From positions 1 through 64,000 of the forward strand of contig CAZOGY010000004.1 of the NCBI GenBank assembly GCA_964579305.1: DNA of 64,000 bases, read 5' to 3'. The notes below the pieces were generated by a model, which saw nothing but the letters and a program-made list of their open reading frames with translations, was not told the DNA's origin and searched no databases. Position 1 is the stretch's first letter. Every line of letters starts with the position of its first letter. Below are positions 21,747-30,584 of the stretch, in pieces. The translations under genes were made by a program, and so were the position numbers. This DNA comes from JBCBWG01 sp964579305. Its GTDB lineage: Bacteria > Pseudomonadota > Alphaproteobacteria > Rhizobiales > Hyphomicrobiaceae.

Positions 21747-23489
21747 TTAACCGTCGATGTCGTCTGCGGTCAGCGAGTTGCCGCCGACAACCGTGGCCGA
21801 GAAGTTGTTGAGCTGCAGGTTTGCGCCCACAACGATACCCGACGTGAAGGCTTCGGCCGAAGCGGCTGCATCGGCGGTTGCCGCTGCGGAACCGGCAATG
21901 CCGTCGGTGCCCATCGAGGTCAGGTTGTTGATGCCGTCGCCGGCGTGGCCGCTGCCGCCTTCCGCGGAAACGTCCTGGAACGGTCCGTTCCAGAGTGAAC
22001 CGTTATACGTCACGTTCGTGCCGGTCACCGCGTCGTTGTCGACGAGGTCGTTGGTCTGGTTGACGTCAAACTGCATGTCGTTGCCTGGGCCGTTGAACGA
22101 CGCGGCGATTGCAGTGATGTCGAGATCGAAGTCGTCCATGGTCAGCGTGCCATGTTCGACATTGATCAGGTCGTCGGTGTCGAGGTCGTTGATGTCGTTG
22201 TCGGAGTCGAGCTTGATGTCGGAGCCCTTGATTGCGAGGCCCGATTTGTCGCCCGTGTAGCCCGTGTCGTCGGAACCATTGGCTGCATCAGCGGCATGCG
22301 GTGCCGGCGCGTCAGGGTAGAGTTTGCCGACGTCGCCAACCACGTCTTGGTTGCCGCCAACGATGTTCAGATCGGCGAAGTTGGCCTGCTGGTTACCACC
22401 GGCCGTGATCGTCGACGTGAATGCTTCAGCGCTTGCCGTTGCGTCGCCCGAAGCCAGTGTCGAGCCGACAACGTCACCGTCTGCATCGGTGATGTTGGCG
22501 TGGTCGATACCATCTTCGGAAGATGCGTGGCCGCCTTCAGCCTCGACGGTCTGGAAGGCGTTTTCTGGAGCCGTCAGCGACAGGTCAACGTAGAGTGCGC
22601 TGGCCGTTGCTGCTTCGGCGCCGAAGACGTGCGAAGCATAGCCGCCGAACTTCGCGTTGCCGTACTTGTCGTAGTAGGTGGTGGAGTCGTCTTTCAGGCC
22701 GTACTTGTAGTCGGTGTAGGTCACACCGTCTTCAACGTACTCGCCTTCAGCGTGCACACCAGCGTGGCCGCCTGCGAAGACAGAACCTTCAGCTTTGGAA
22801 GCATAGCCGACCGTCAGGTCTGCGTCCGGAGCTTGGTGGTTTTCGTAGGAAACCGTGGTGTTGTGGACTTCGTCGCGGTCGACCAGTTCGTTGGACTGGT
22901 TGACGTCGAATTGCATGTCGTTGCCGACGCCATTGAACGATTCAGCGATCGCAAGCTGGTCCGACGTGAAGTCGTCCATCTTGATTTCGGCGTTCTTGAC
23001 GTTGATCAGCTCTTCGTTGTCGATGTCGTTGAGGTCGTTGTCGAACTCTTCATCGATGTGTGAGTGGTCGATGATGCTGTCGGCGTGGACTTCAACCGTG
23101 ACATTCCAGGTCTCGTTGTTGATCGTCGTCGAGTAGCTCTCGTCGATGTCAACGTCACGATCGAAATCGATGTCAACGTCTTTGTCGAAGTCATAATCGT
23201 AGTCGTACTCGACGTCAGAGGCGAACTCGACCTTTGTTTCGTAATCCTTGTCGACATCAACGTTGATGTCTTCCAGGTACGCAAAGCCGATGCCCTTGAT
23301 GTGGGCGTCGATGTTCGTGTTGGTGTGGCTGACGTCAACATCTTCTTCGTATTCGATGTCAGCGCTTGCATCGAGTTCGTAGTCTTTGTCGACGTCTTTA
23401 TCGATATCGATGTCCAGGCCGAGATCCAGGTCGGCTTCGAGATCGGCGTCGTAGTTTTTGTCGACGATTTCTTTCTTAGCGGATGCCAT
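21747..23489 (-). CDS. Asp-rich repeat protein, probable type I substrate
   Basis: 580 residues. Residues 1-125 are an extreme alternating pattern of Asp with Ile/Val/Leu/Tyr (DLDLGLDIDIDKDVDKDYEL). The middle holds a duplicated unit of about 45 residues, near 170-215 and 435-480, containing FNGVGNDMQFDVNQSNELVD and FNGPGNDMQFDVNQTNDLVD. Ala/Gly-rich segments with GGNQQAN and VGGN motifs follow each copy. No Cys or Trp-rich core, no signal peptide and no catalytic motif are seen. It is the first gene of the run that continues with the second acidic protein, the ABC exporter and the HlyD adaptor. A calcium-binding or self-assembling extracellular protein is my inference. Confidence 0.75.
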   Translation of the reverse strand: MASAKKEIVDKNYDADLEADLDLGLDIDIDKDVDKDYELDASADIEYEEDVDVSHTNTNIDAHIKGIGFAYLEDINVDVDKDYETKVEFASDVEYDYDYDFDKDVDIDFDRDVDIDESYSTTINNETWNVTVEVHADSIIDHSHIDEEFDNDLNDIDNEELINVKNAEIKMDDFTSDQLAIAESFNGVGNDMQFDVNQSNELVDRDEVHNTTVSYENHQAPDADLTVGYASKAEGSVFAGGHAGVHAEGEYVEDGVTYTDYKYGLKDDSTTYYDKYGNAKFGGYASHVFGAEAATASALYVDLSLTAPENAFQTVEAEGGHASSEDGIDHANITDADGDVVGSTLASGDATASAEAFTSTITAGGNQQANFADLNIVGGNQDVVGDVGKLYPDAPAPHAADAANGSDDTGYTGDKSGLAIKGSDIKLDSDNDINDLDTDDLINVEHGTLTMDDFDLDITAIAASFNGPGNDMQFDVNQTNDLVDNDAVTGTNVTYNGSLWNGPFQDVSAEGGSGHAGDGINNLTSMGTDGIAGSAAATADAAASAEAFTSGIVVGANLQLNNFSATVVGGNSLTADDIDG

Positions 23490-24001
23490 TTCTACAATAC
23501 TCTACTGTTTGCGGATGTTTCCGCATTCGCGACTGTTGTGCGGTGTGAGTATTGCGAAAGCCCATTTTCTACGCAGGCTCTTCGCAAGCAAACGACCGTC
23601 ACAGGTTTTGGTATTGGGATATGTGAAAACGGTGGAGCCGGCCCACGCGCGGCGCACACGGTCTCTCTCAAAGCGTTGCTATCTCTGGGTCGTCCGGCAC
23701 CTCCATTCATGTTTACGCGGGTGACGTCGACGGCCGCGTGCGGCCAGCAGATTGTAAGAACCCGTCGTAATACGCTGACGGCGCTCTGTTTTTCTGCGTG
23801 GTTAGAAAGACGCAATTGTTTGCAACTCGTCAACAGATTTTTTAGCTTGTCACTAAAACGGTTAAATCCAGCGCTGTGAGCAGAGCGGCGCCGGTCGACC
23901 GCAAGCTCAGGGGGCAACCACCGAAGCCGGGCTTAGACCTCGACCGTCAAACAATTTTTGGTAATGCCAATTGGGGAGATAATGTCGGCGCCGGGATGTG
24001 G
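23490..24001. other. intergenic region, 512 bp, between convergently arranged or unrelated units
   Basis: It contains the upstream region of the secretion operon (minus strand, start 23489) and the downstream side of the gene ending at 24002. A short hairpin TGCGGA-TGTT-TCCGCA sits at 23510-23525, just upstream of the Asp-rich gene's start, and could act in its leader. The AT content is higher than nearby. No gene, EcfG motif or riboswitch is recognised. Confidence 0.45.
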
Positions 24002-24586
24002 CTAAGACCTGTCATTTGGATAGAGCCGACAATGAGCATCTCGCAATCGCGAGATCGGTTCATCGAACGCGGCAATCCAACGGAGCTCAAATTGATCACG
24101 GTGCGTTTCGGGTTGGCTCGGCACCAATCTGGCAGACCACTTATCTTCGCGTTCGCTCACGTGCGCAACAAGCTGCAAAGCTACGCCGTCAGTAATTGAG
24201 TTGCCGGTTGGCACGCCAAGTTCGCTCAGAAGGTCAACTGCAACCTCGACGCCGCTTAAAAATTCCGGGTCACGCGTGGTTGAAAGCAACAAAATCTCGT
24301 CGCCGATGTCGGCGTTTGGCGAGCCGGTCAAGTGCTGCCAGCAGTCGACTTGAACGTTGCCGAGCATGCTGCCCTTCAGCCGCCCTTTGGTTGCGCAAAC
24401 CGCTGCCACGGTCATAAGCGTCGTCAAAAGACCAATGATATAGGGCTCTTTCCAAGCGTAAGGTGGGATTGACCGCAATCGCGCCGAACTTCTACGCACC
24501 AACGGCTGCAACAAGCCCAGCGCGGCCCGGCGCGCCTGCCCGATGCGCCAGATCTGGTTGATATCGCCTATGAGAGCTTGCAACAC
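24002..24586 (-). CDS. hypothetical membrane-anchored protein
   Basis: 194 residues. One membrane helix lies near 45-65 (EPYIIGLLTTLMTVAAVCA) after an Arg-rich N-terminal segment, so the C-terminal 125 residues are probably periplasmic, with a single Cys (VDCWQHLTG). I do not recognise the family, although the composition and codon use look native. It stands alone; the next gene, at 24840, runs the other way, so the two probably share a divergent intergenic region. No regulator motif was found upstream. Confidence 0.65.
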   Translation of the reverse strand: MLQALIGDINQIWRIGQARRAALGLLQPLVRRSSARLRSIPPYAWKEPYIIGLLTTLMTVAAVCATKGRLKGSMLGNVQVDCWQHLTGSPNADIGDEILLLSTTRDPEFLSGVEVAVDLLSELGVPTGNSITDGVALQLVAHVSEREDKWSARLVPSQPETHRDQFELRWIAAFDEPISRLRDAHCRLYPNDRS

Positions 24587-24839
24587 GGCGGTCTGACCCG
24601 ATGTGTTTGCGCGTTTTGTACGCTGCCTTGGGCTGCGCGGTCAGGGACGGCGCCTGCCTGCCCTGGACGTTGCGCTCTTGAGTGATTTGCATGTTCGCGC
24701 GAAAAATAGGATCGCGTAAACACCCGAAATTGGAACCATTATTCTAAAGCGCGGCGATGGCGGGTGGCGCTGACCGGTCATCCGGCCTCATTGCGCCAAC
24801 CACTTGCGGGGCGCTGAAGGAAACGACAAGGAGCTGAGC

Positions 24840-25436
24840 GTGTCGTCGGACCTGCCTGAACCGCCCGATTTTTCGGCGCTTGATGCGCGTGCAGCGCAAA
24901 GCGCCGAGCCGCGCACCCGGATCCTGGCCTTGATCGGCAATCTCGTGTTCGCGTGGTCGAACAACGAGAGCATGTTCATTTACCTTATGCAGATTTTGCT
25001 GAGGACCGATACGGCGGCGGCATCGATCGTCTTCGTTTCGTTGAATACGACCCGAGCGCGGCTCGATCTGATCCGACGGCTGGCCAAGGCCAAGGTGCGC
25101 GATCCCGACATGCTTAAGAAGATCGACAAAATGATCGATCGCTTCAATGAGTGCACGCGGGTGCGCAACGACTTCAACCACTGCATCTATCAACTCGACG
25201 AGAACGGTGTGATCACCCACACCAACGTTCTGCGCTTGCGCGAAACCAAAACAAGCGTCGAGTTTGCGGAACTGCGTGCGTTTGATGACAAGCGCATGCG
25301 CGAGGTCTCTAAGACGATCAAAAAGCTGATGCTATTGAACCGCGAGATCTGGGCATTCTTGCCAGTGCTGGAAACGCACTTGGCCGAGGGCGCGCCGACG
25401 GCCGATGCAGCGCAAAAGCTTGACCCGCAAAACTGA
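24840..25436 (+). CDS. hypothetical protein, helical
   Basis: 198 residues starting at GTG 24840, which has AAGGAG six bases upstream; the longer frame from ATG 24804 has none. It is almost entirely helical and soluble. Recognisable stretches are NLVFAWSNNESMFIYLMQILL, LIRRLAKAKVRDPDMLKKIDKMIDRFNECTRVRNDFNHCIYQ and MREVSKTIKKLMLLNREIWAFL. The pattern (RVRNDFNH) recalls a widespread conserved hypothetical of Rhizobiales with a HEPN-like RxxxxH arrangement (RNDFNH), but I cannot assign RNase activity. It is convergent with the gene at 25504. Confidence 0.78.
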   Translation: MSSDLPEPPDFSALDARAAQSAEPRTRILALIGNLVFAWSNNESMFIYLMQILLRTDTAAASIVFVSLNTTRARLDLIRRLAKAKVRDPDMLKKIDKMIDRFNECTRVRNDFNHCIYQLDENGVITHTNVLRLRETKTSVEFAELRAFDDKRMREVSKTIKKLMLLNREIWAFLPVLETHLAEGAPTADAAQKLDPQN

Positions 25437-25503
25437 CCGGCGGCTGCCTGCCACTTCTCTTGCCTGACGGGGGAAGCTGCGCACGCCGCGTAATGAAACG
25501 TTT

Positions 25504-25854
25504 TTAAGGGCTGACGCTTTGTGCCTGTGGCGCGCTTGCGGTGTCGCTGCTTGCCCCATGGCCGTGCAGGATCGCGAGCACTTCTTCTTCGCTGGCGCCT
25601 TTTGCCAACGCCAGGGCACCGAGCTGCTCGGCAAGCTCACACATCACGACGGCGACCCCGCGGTGCCCGCTGGCGATTGTCGCCGTTTCACGGCAGTGTC
25701 CGAGCAATTGCTCCAACACCGCGTCGGTTGCTGTGTCACGCTCAAGCTGGCGCGCTGTTACGACGACTTTCTTGATGTCGTCGGCCACGCGGTCGAGTTC
25801 TTGTTTCGAGCCGGCCGCATAATCGGCACAACCAAGGTATGCTTTGAGGTCCAT
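25504..25854 (-). CDS. small hypothetical protein
   Basis: 116 residues, mostly helical and soluble. It contains three Cys in spaced positions (GCADYAAGSKQ, GHCRETATIA, VMCELAEQL) and a Gly/Ala/Ser-rich, probably disordered C-terminus. No family is recognised. Codon use resembles the neighbouring genes, and the start ATG fits the frame. It is convergent with the upstream hypothetical gene and separated from the MFS gene by about 210 bp in which I see no other coding potential. Confidence 0.65.
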   Translation of the reverse strand: MDLKAYLGCADYAAGSKQELDRVADDIKKVVVTARQLERDTATDAVLEQLLGHCRETATIASGHRGVAVVMCELAEQLGALALAKGASEEEVLAILHGHGASSDTASAPQAQSVSP

Positions 25855-26063
25855 GTTCAGCCTCCACGGGAACTGCCTGTCGCGCTACGATCCAGCATAG
25901 CGCAATTGACCGATCGAATTTGACGCAATGGGCCAAACCCAATTGCGATGCGGTCACCGGGTCCAGCAAGAACCACGCCAGCGGGATGACTTTTGCAATG
26001 TACCGCGAGGGTAGCCACGCCGATCCGCGCGTGATGTTACCAGTGTTACCGGTATGACTGGCG

Positions 26064-27389
26064 TTAGCGGTCGCCGCCTGCGTCAGCAGCAGTCTTCAAG
26101 CCAATTGCAATTACGGCGCCCGCTCCACTCATTCCAGCGAAGATCGCGAGGACGCCGGCTTCACCAAGCCATTCCGCAAGCACGCCGAAAAAGCCACCTG
26201 CAATCAAAACGACGCCGATCAAGGTGTTGCTGACCGCGGTGTACTGAGCGCGTTCGGCCTCAGGCGCCATGTTCACCAAATGCGTGGACCGGCCAACGCG
26301 GACGCCTTGGTAGGACACCATTAAAACGAACAGTGCGGGCGCCATCACGTAAGTTGCCTGAGCCGCCGACGGGGCAATCGTCGGCAGAGCCGCGATGATC
26401 GCGAGCACGCCGCAAGCCGATGCCCCTGCCGCGACAAGGACAAGCGAGGTTGAGCGGTCCGACAGCCGCCCCCAGACATACGAACTCAGCACCGCAGCCA
26501 AAGCCGACGCGATCACAAAAGGCCCAAGATTCGTCAGTGCGTCCGCATTACCGCCGCGACCGGCAAGCGCGAGGATGAACGGGGGTGCAAGCGCCGTTGC
26601 CGTCAGAAGCCCGCGCGCTGCAATGAACCGCAGCAATTGCGGATCTTTGCGAAGGATGTCGAATTGCGCGATGAGTGCGGGCTTTGTCGCTACGTCCGCG
26701 GTTTGCTCAGACGCTGGCTCGTACAGGTTGGACAGAAGGACAGCGCCGGCAAGCCAGAGACAGCCCGCAGCCATCAAGACGACCGAGATGGCCTGCACGG
26801 ACAATGGGATGATGCCGATTGCGACGAGCGCGCCGAAGGTCAAGGTGGCAATCGCTGCGGCTGATCCCGCGGTGCCGGTTGCGGTACCGCGGCTTGGCTC
26901 GACGACGGTTTTTCCCAGGATATCTTTGTAGCTGACCGAACAGATGCTTCGGGCCAGGGCAAACAGAGCCAGCAAGCCGACGATCGTCCAGCCAGCCGCG
27001 GCACCTTCGAGCGTCAGCGCGGCCCAGGCCATGGCAAGCACACACAGGCCTTGAACGGCGCTGCCGCCAACCCAGGCCCAGCGCTTGAACCGCAGCGTGG
27101 AGATCATTGGCGCGGTGAAGATTTGCGGCAGAAGCGCGAGCGATTCGCGCACCGGGACCAGGAGACCAATGGCCATGGCCGGGGCGCCAAGAGTGCCCAG
27201 CAACCAAGACAGAACGAGCTTGGGATCGGCCAGCCCATCGCCGATTTTTGTCGCGGACAGGCTTGCGACGTGAAGCAGGAAATTGCGCGGCTGCTGTTCT
27301 ACAACGCCTTCGGGCAGGTCATCGCCAACTCTGCGTTCGTCAATATCAGTGAGGGTGTCGTGGATCGTTTCGGCAGCAGTGGATGACAT
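26064..27389 (-). CDS. MFS transporter
   Basis: 441 residues with about twelve predicted membrane helices after a 35-residue acidic N-terminal tail. Typical MFS features include a YVWGRLSDRSTSLVL loop (the G-x-L-x-D-R motif between helices) and Gly/Ala-rich helices throughout. The subfamily is unclear: it lacks a drug-efflux motif C that I can identify, and VSYQGVRVGRSTHLVNMAPEAERAQYTAVSNT resembles less-studied MFS members. The substrate is unknown. It lies 58 bp after the mscS stop on the same strand, so read-through from the shared EcfG-type promoter at 28381-28406 is possible. Confidence 0.88.
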   Translation of the reverse strand: MSSTAAETIHDTLTDIDERRVGDDLPEGVVEQQPRNFLLHVASLSATKIGDGLADPKLVLSWLLGTLGAPAMAIGLLVPVRESLALLPQIFTAPMISTLRFKRWAWVGGSAVQGLCVLAMAWAALTLEGAAAGWTIVGLLALFALARSICSVSYKDILGKTVVEPSRGTATGTAGSAAAIATLTFGALVAIGIIPLSVQAISVVLMAAGCLWLAGAVLLSNLYEPASEQTADVATKPALIAQFDILRKDPQLLRFIAARGLLTATALAPPFILALAGRGGNADALTNLGPFVIASALAAVLSSYVWGRLSDRSTSLVLVAAGASACGVLAIIAALPTIAPSAAQATYVMAPALFVLMVSYQGVRVGRSTHLVNMAPEAERAQYTAVSNTLIGVVLIAGGFFGVLAEWLGEAGVLAIFAGMSGAGAVIAIGLKTAADAGGDR

Positions 27390-27447
27390 GGTTCACCTTA
27401 TCAAGTCGGCGCAAAGACTTGCTCGGACCAAATGGATTTCGTGAGCG

Positions 27448-28341
27448 TCAGGTGCCAGCCGATCGGCGGGACCCAGTCAGTTTTTCGGCGACGTCGTCAG
27501 ATACGATCAATTCGCGATGCGGGAACGGGATCTTGACGCCCTGCGCATCGAAGGCGCGCTTGATGGCGCGCAGCACCTCATCACGGGACCGCCGGATCTC
27601 GAATGGCGTCGCGCGCGCCCACCAGGCCACCTCAAAGTCGATGCTGGAGTTCGCGTAGTCGCAGGCAAAGACCTGAACGGGACGGTTCGACATGACCGTC
27701 TCGCAAGATTGGACGGCATCGCGCACGATCCCGGGAACGGTGTCGAGATCCGTGCCGTAGGCGACGCCGACGACGGCAATCTGACGGCGCTCGGACTGGT
27801 CGGTGAGGACCTGCACCGGGTTCTTGAACAAGAACGCGTTCGGCACCAGCCGGAGCGTGCCGTCGACACTGCGCAAGTATGTGTCGCGGATGGTGATACG
27901 CTGGACCGCGCCCGCAACGCCATCGCACTCGATGTAATCACCTATGCGCATGGGCTCGCGTAGTAGAATGAGAATGCCTGCGAGAAAGTTCTCGAATATG
28001 TCGCGGAAGGCGAGCCCGACCGCGAGAGACCCGATGCCGAGCCCAGCAAAGGCTTCTGCGGGGGACAGGCCCGGCAAAGCGATTGTCGCTGCGATCAAGA
28101 TCGTGATGATCCAAGTGATCGCCGCGATTAAGGTCATCATGGCAGTGACCAGCGCCTCACGGGCGCGTCTCAAAGACAACACGCGTCGCGCCAGAAACTT
28201 GAGGCTTGCCGACAGCAAAAACCCGCAAAATAGCACGATCAAAGCCGCGCCCACGTTTGGCAATAGCTCGATTGTGGCGCGGAACGCCGCCTCCAGCCGC
28301 TGAGAGAGAATATCGGCGATGGCCTGGTCCAATTGTGTCAT
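27448..28341 (-). CDS. small-conductance mechanosensitive channel (MscS family)
   Basis: 297 residues, close to the E. coli MscS length. Three membrane helices are followed by the pore helix and beta domain: GLGIGSLAVGLAFRDIFENFLAG is the TM3/loop signature, then RIGDYIECDGVAGAVQRITIRDTYLRSVDGTLRLVPN of the cytoplasmic cage. It would open under hypo-osmotic membrane tension and release solutes. It diverges from trkH across a 108-bp region that carries overlapping EcfG promoters in both directions, so osmolyte release and potassium uptake are probably induced together in the general stress response. Confidence 0.93.
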   Translation of the reverse strand: MTQLDQAIADILSQRLEAAFRATIELLPNVGAALIVLFCGFLLSASLKFLARRVLSLRRAREALVTAMMTLIAAITWIITILIAATIALPGLSPAEAFAGLGIGSLAVGLAFRDIFENFLAGILILLREPMRIGDYIECDGVAGAVQRITIRDTYLRSVDGTLRLVPNAFLFKNPVQVLTDQSERRQIAVVGVAYGTDLDTVPGIVRDAVQSCETVMSNRPVQVFACDYANSSIDFEVAWWARATPFEIRRSRDEVLRAIKRAFDAQGVKIPFPHRELIVSDDVAEKLTGSRRSAGT

Positions 28342-28378
28342 GTCGCGTTGGGCTAATTACAGATCAGTCAGGGAATAG

Positions 28379-28404
28379 GGAACGCGTCTGAGCCGCGAAG
28401 CGTT
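28379..28404 (+). promoter_or_regulatory. EcfG-type promoter of trkH
   Basis: GGAAC (28379-28383), 17-base spacer, CGTT (28401-28404), exact match. It overlaps a mirror-image promoter for mscS because the region is a palindrome, GGGAACG-N16-CGTTCCC. The CGTT box is 45 bp before the trkH GTG. Confidence 0.78.
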
Positions 28405-28406
28405 CC
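28381..28406 (-). promoter_or_regulatory. EcfG-type promoter of mscS
   Basis: Minus strand GGAAC (28406-28402), 17-base spacer, CGTT (28384-28381), exact match, 39 bp upstream of the mscS ATG. Its -35 box overlaps the -10 box of the trkH promoter and the reverse, so RNA polymerase can engage only one direction at a time. Confidence 0.78.
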
Positions 28407-28449
28407 CGCCACTGTCCCACCATCGCCAGCGCAAAGGGCGTCGCGTCCA

Positions 28450-29898
28450 GTGTCGAATTCCACGCTCAGTCTTGCGCGGCCAGCCAACGTCGGCACGATC
28501 GCCTATCTCATCGCGCTCAACGGTCCAGCATTTGCGTTTTTGTTTGGCGCGACCGGCTTGATTGCTTTTTCCGACAGGCTCCATGCGTTTGGCATCGTTG
28601 CGCTTCTGCTCGCGGGTCTGAACATGGCGGCCTATGTGCTGGTGCGACGGGGTGCAGCGCCGACGACTGTCAGCCGTGCTGAGGCCATCATGTCGGTTGC
28701 GCTGCTTTTCACGCTTGCGTCTGTCATGGCTGCCGCGCCGCTTGTTGCCTACGGGCTTGGCCCAAGCGCTGCGGTTTTTGAGGCGACGTCGGGCGTGACG
28801 ACAACGGGTCTGACAATCCTCACGGATGTTGAGAGAGCACCTTTCACAATCGTCTTTTTCCGCGCCGCCCTCCAATGGTTTGGCGGTGGGCTGTTTCTCA
28901 TCACAGCGATTGCGCTGGTGTTGTCGCCCGGGCGGTTGGCAAGCCGACTTGGCGCGGCCGAGTTCGATGAGCGGGGCTTGCTTGCTTCATCGCGGGCGCG
29001 CGCACGCACGGTCTTATCGGCCTATCTCGCGCTCACGCTCATCACCGTGCTCGCATTGATGGCGGCGACCGGCAGCCCGACGGAGGCAATCCTGCATGGC
29101 TTTGCCGCGGTATCGACGGGCGGCTTCTCATTTGCAAACGATAGCCTTGCCAGTCAAAGCGCGATGGCCAACGCGATTGTCATTACAGCGTCGTTGGCAG
29201 GCGCCGTTTCGCTGTCAGCCTATGTGTTGTTGGCGGGCGGCAAATGGCGTGCGTTTTTCGGTGCGCGGGAGTTCATTGCTTTAGTTCTGTGCACGTTACT
29301 CACCGCGTGCGCGATCTCGCTGTTTGAGTGGCAAGCAGGCGCCGCGCCGCTCCCGGCGCTGATGGGAACCGGCCTTGTGCTTGCCGGTTCAGCCCAATCG
29401 ACGGCCGGCTTCTCCAATATGCCGATCGCCGATTTGCAGCCGGCAAGCCAGATGACGCTGATCCTGTCAATGATGATTGGCGGCGATGCGGGATCGACCG
29501 CGGGCGGGCTGAAGATCATCCGCATTCTGCTTGTGGGCGCGATCATTCGGCTGGTGTTGATCCGCATCTTGATGCCTGATCAGGCGGTTGTGAAACCACG
29601 GGTCGGGAGCCGCACCATCCCTGAGCGAGAGATGGCCGGGGTAACGGCGCTCATTGCGATCTTCGTTGGCCTTCAACTGCTCGCGACGATCATCCTCACC
29701 GCAGCAGGTTATCCGCCGATGGCGGCGCTGTTTGATGTGACATCGGCATTGTCCACCGTGGGGCTCAGCGTCGGTGTCAGCGGGCCGTCGCTCAGCGATC
29801 CACTGAAGCTTCTGCTCAGTTTTCTGATGCTTGCCGGCCGGGTCGAAATCATCGGCCTTGCGATCGTTTTACTTCCAAGCGCGTGGCGCAACACCTGA
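28450..29898 (+). CDS. trkH: Trk-type potassium uptake membrane subunit
   Basis: 482 residues from a GTG start. The four K+-selectivity loops are visible: SGVTTTGLTIL, VSTGGFSF, QSTAGFSN and LSTVGLSVG, each followed by a pore-lining helix, as in TrkH/KtrB. The third half also has GGDAGSTAGGLKIIRIL. The protein imports K+ (with H+ or Na+) across the inner membrane and needs a cytoplasmic NAD/ATP-binding partner, supplied by the trkA-like gene 10 bp downstream. The exact EcfG motif upstream points to stress induction. Confidence 0.93.
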   Translation: MSNSTLSLARPANVGTIAYLIALNGPAFAFLFGATGLIAFSDRLHAFGIVALLLAGLNMAAYVLVRRGAAPTTVSRAEAIMSVALLFTLASVMAAAPLVAYGLGPSAAVFEATSGVTTTGLTILTDVERAPFTIVFFRAALQWFGGGLFLITAIALVLSPGRLASRLGAAEFDERGLLASSRARARTVLSAYLALTLITVLALMAATGSPTEAILHGFAAVSTGGFSFANDSLASQSAMANAIVITASLAGAVSLSAYVLLAGGKWRAFFGAREFIALVLCTLLTACAISLFEWQAGAAPLPALMGTGLVLAGSAQSTAGFSNMPIADLQPASQMTLILSMMIGGDAGSTAGGLKIIRILLVGAIIRLVLIRILMPDQAVVKPRVGSRTIPEREMAGVTALIAIFVGLQLLATIILTAAGYPPMAALFDVTSALSTVGLSVGVSGPSLSDPLKLLLSFLMLAGRVEIIGLAIVLLPSAWRNT

Positions 29899-29908
29899 GG
29901 GCGGATCC

Positions 29909-30565
29909 ATGAAAGTTGTCATCGTCGGCGCCTCGCGGATCGGGATTGCCACCGCGCGCAAACTGATTTCGAAGGGCGAAGAAGTCATCATTGTCGATCA
30001 CTCGCGCGAGGCGCTTGAGACGCTCAGCGACAAACTCGATTGCGGCATGCTTGCAGGTGACGGCACCGATCCCGACACGCTGCGCGATGCGTTCGGTGAC
30101 CGGGCCGACGTGCTGTTGTCGCTCACGCCTGAGGATCAGGACAATATTCTTGCCTGCCTTTTGGCGAAGTCGCTGGGCTTTGATCAGGTGGTCCCGCGCA
30201 TCGGCAATCCGCAGCTGTTTGCGCTTTGCGATGAACTCGGTCTTCAGCAGCGCATTGCCCCTGAAGAAGAAGTCTCGCAGCGCATTGTGGAGCGTCTGTT
30301 TGATACGCGCGATCAGGCGGCGCACGAATTACCCTGGCCAGCGCACATTTACACGATTGCGATCCGGGCCGACCTCGAGGTCGCCAAGGTTGGCGATCTG
30401 ACGCTGCCGGGCAATGCGCGTCCGGTCTGCATCTACCGCGAGGAGCAGCTGTTAATGGCGAACGACGGGCAAGCCATTCAATCCGGCGATCAGGTTGTCA
30501 TCGTCACGGACGGGGACGGGATTGAGCGGCTGTGTGATTTGTACGGCGTCCAGAGCGACGATTGA
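29909..30565 (+). CDS. trkA: TrkA-type NAD-binding potassium uptake regulator
   Basis: 218 residues from ATG 29909; the longer frame from 29831 runs into trkH and is rejected. A single Rossmann (RCK-N) unit begins VVIVGASRIGIATARKL, with the acidic ribose-binding position in IIVDHSRE and the G-D-G-T turn (LAGDGTDPD). An RCK-C domain follows (about 140-215; LPGNARPVCIYREEQLLMANDG). This is half-length compared with E. coli TrkA, which has two RCK pairs, so it should assemble as a ring of more subunits, as KtrA does. It gates the TrkH protein encoded just upstream. Confidence 0.9.
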   Translation: MKVVIVGASRIGIATARKLISKGEEVIIVDHSREALETLSDKLDCGMLAGDGTDPDTLRDAFGDRADVLLSLTPEDQDNILACLLAKSLGFDQVVPRIGNPQLFALCDELGLQQRIAPEEEVSQRIVERLFDTRDQAAHELPWPAHIYTIAIRADLEVAKVGDLTLPGNARPVCIYREEQLLMANDGQAIQSGDQVVIVTDGDGIERLCDLYGVQSDD

Positions 30566-30584
30566 ACCGCGGGGGCATCAAGCT

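Noticed and set aside
22152..23063. Plus-strand 303-residue open frame across the Asp-rich gene
   Set aside because: Mirror of the repetitive GA/TC-biased codons on the minus strand; Val/Cys-rich with no domain and no ribosome site.
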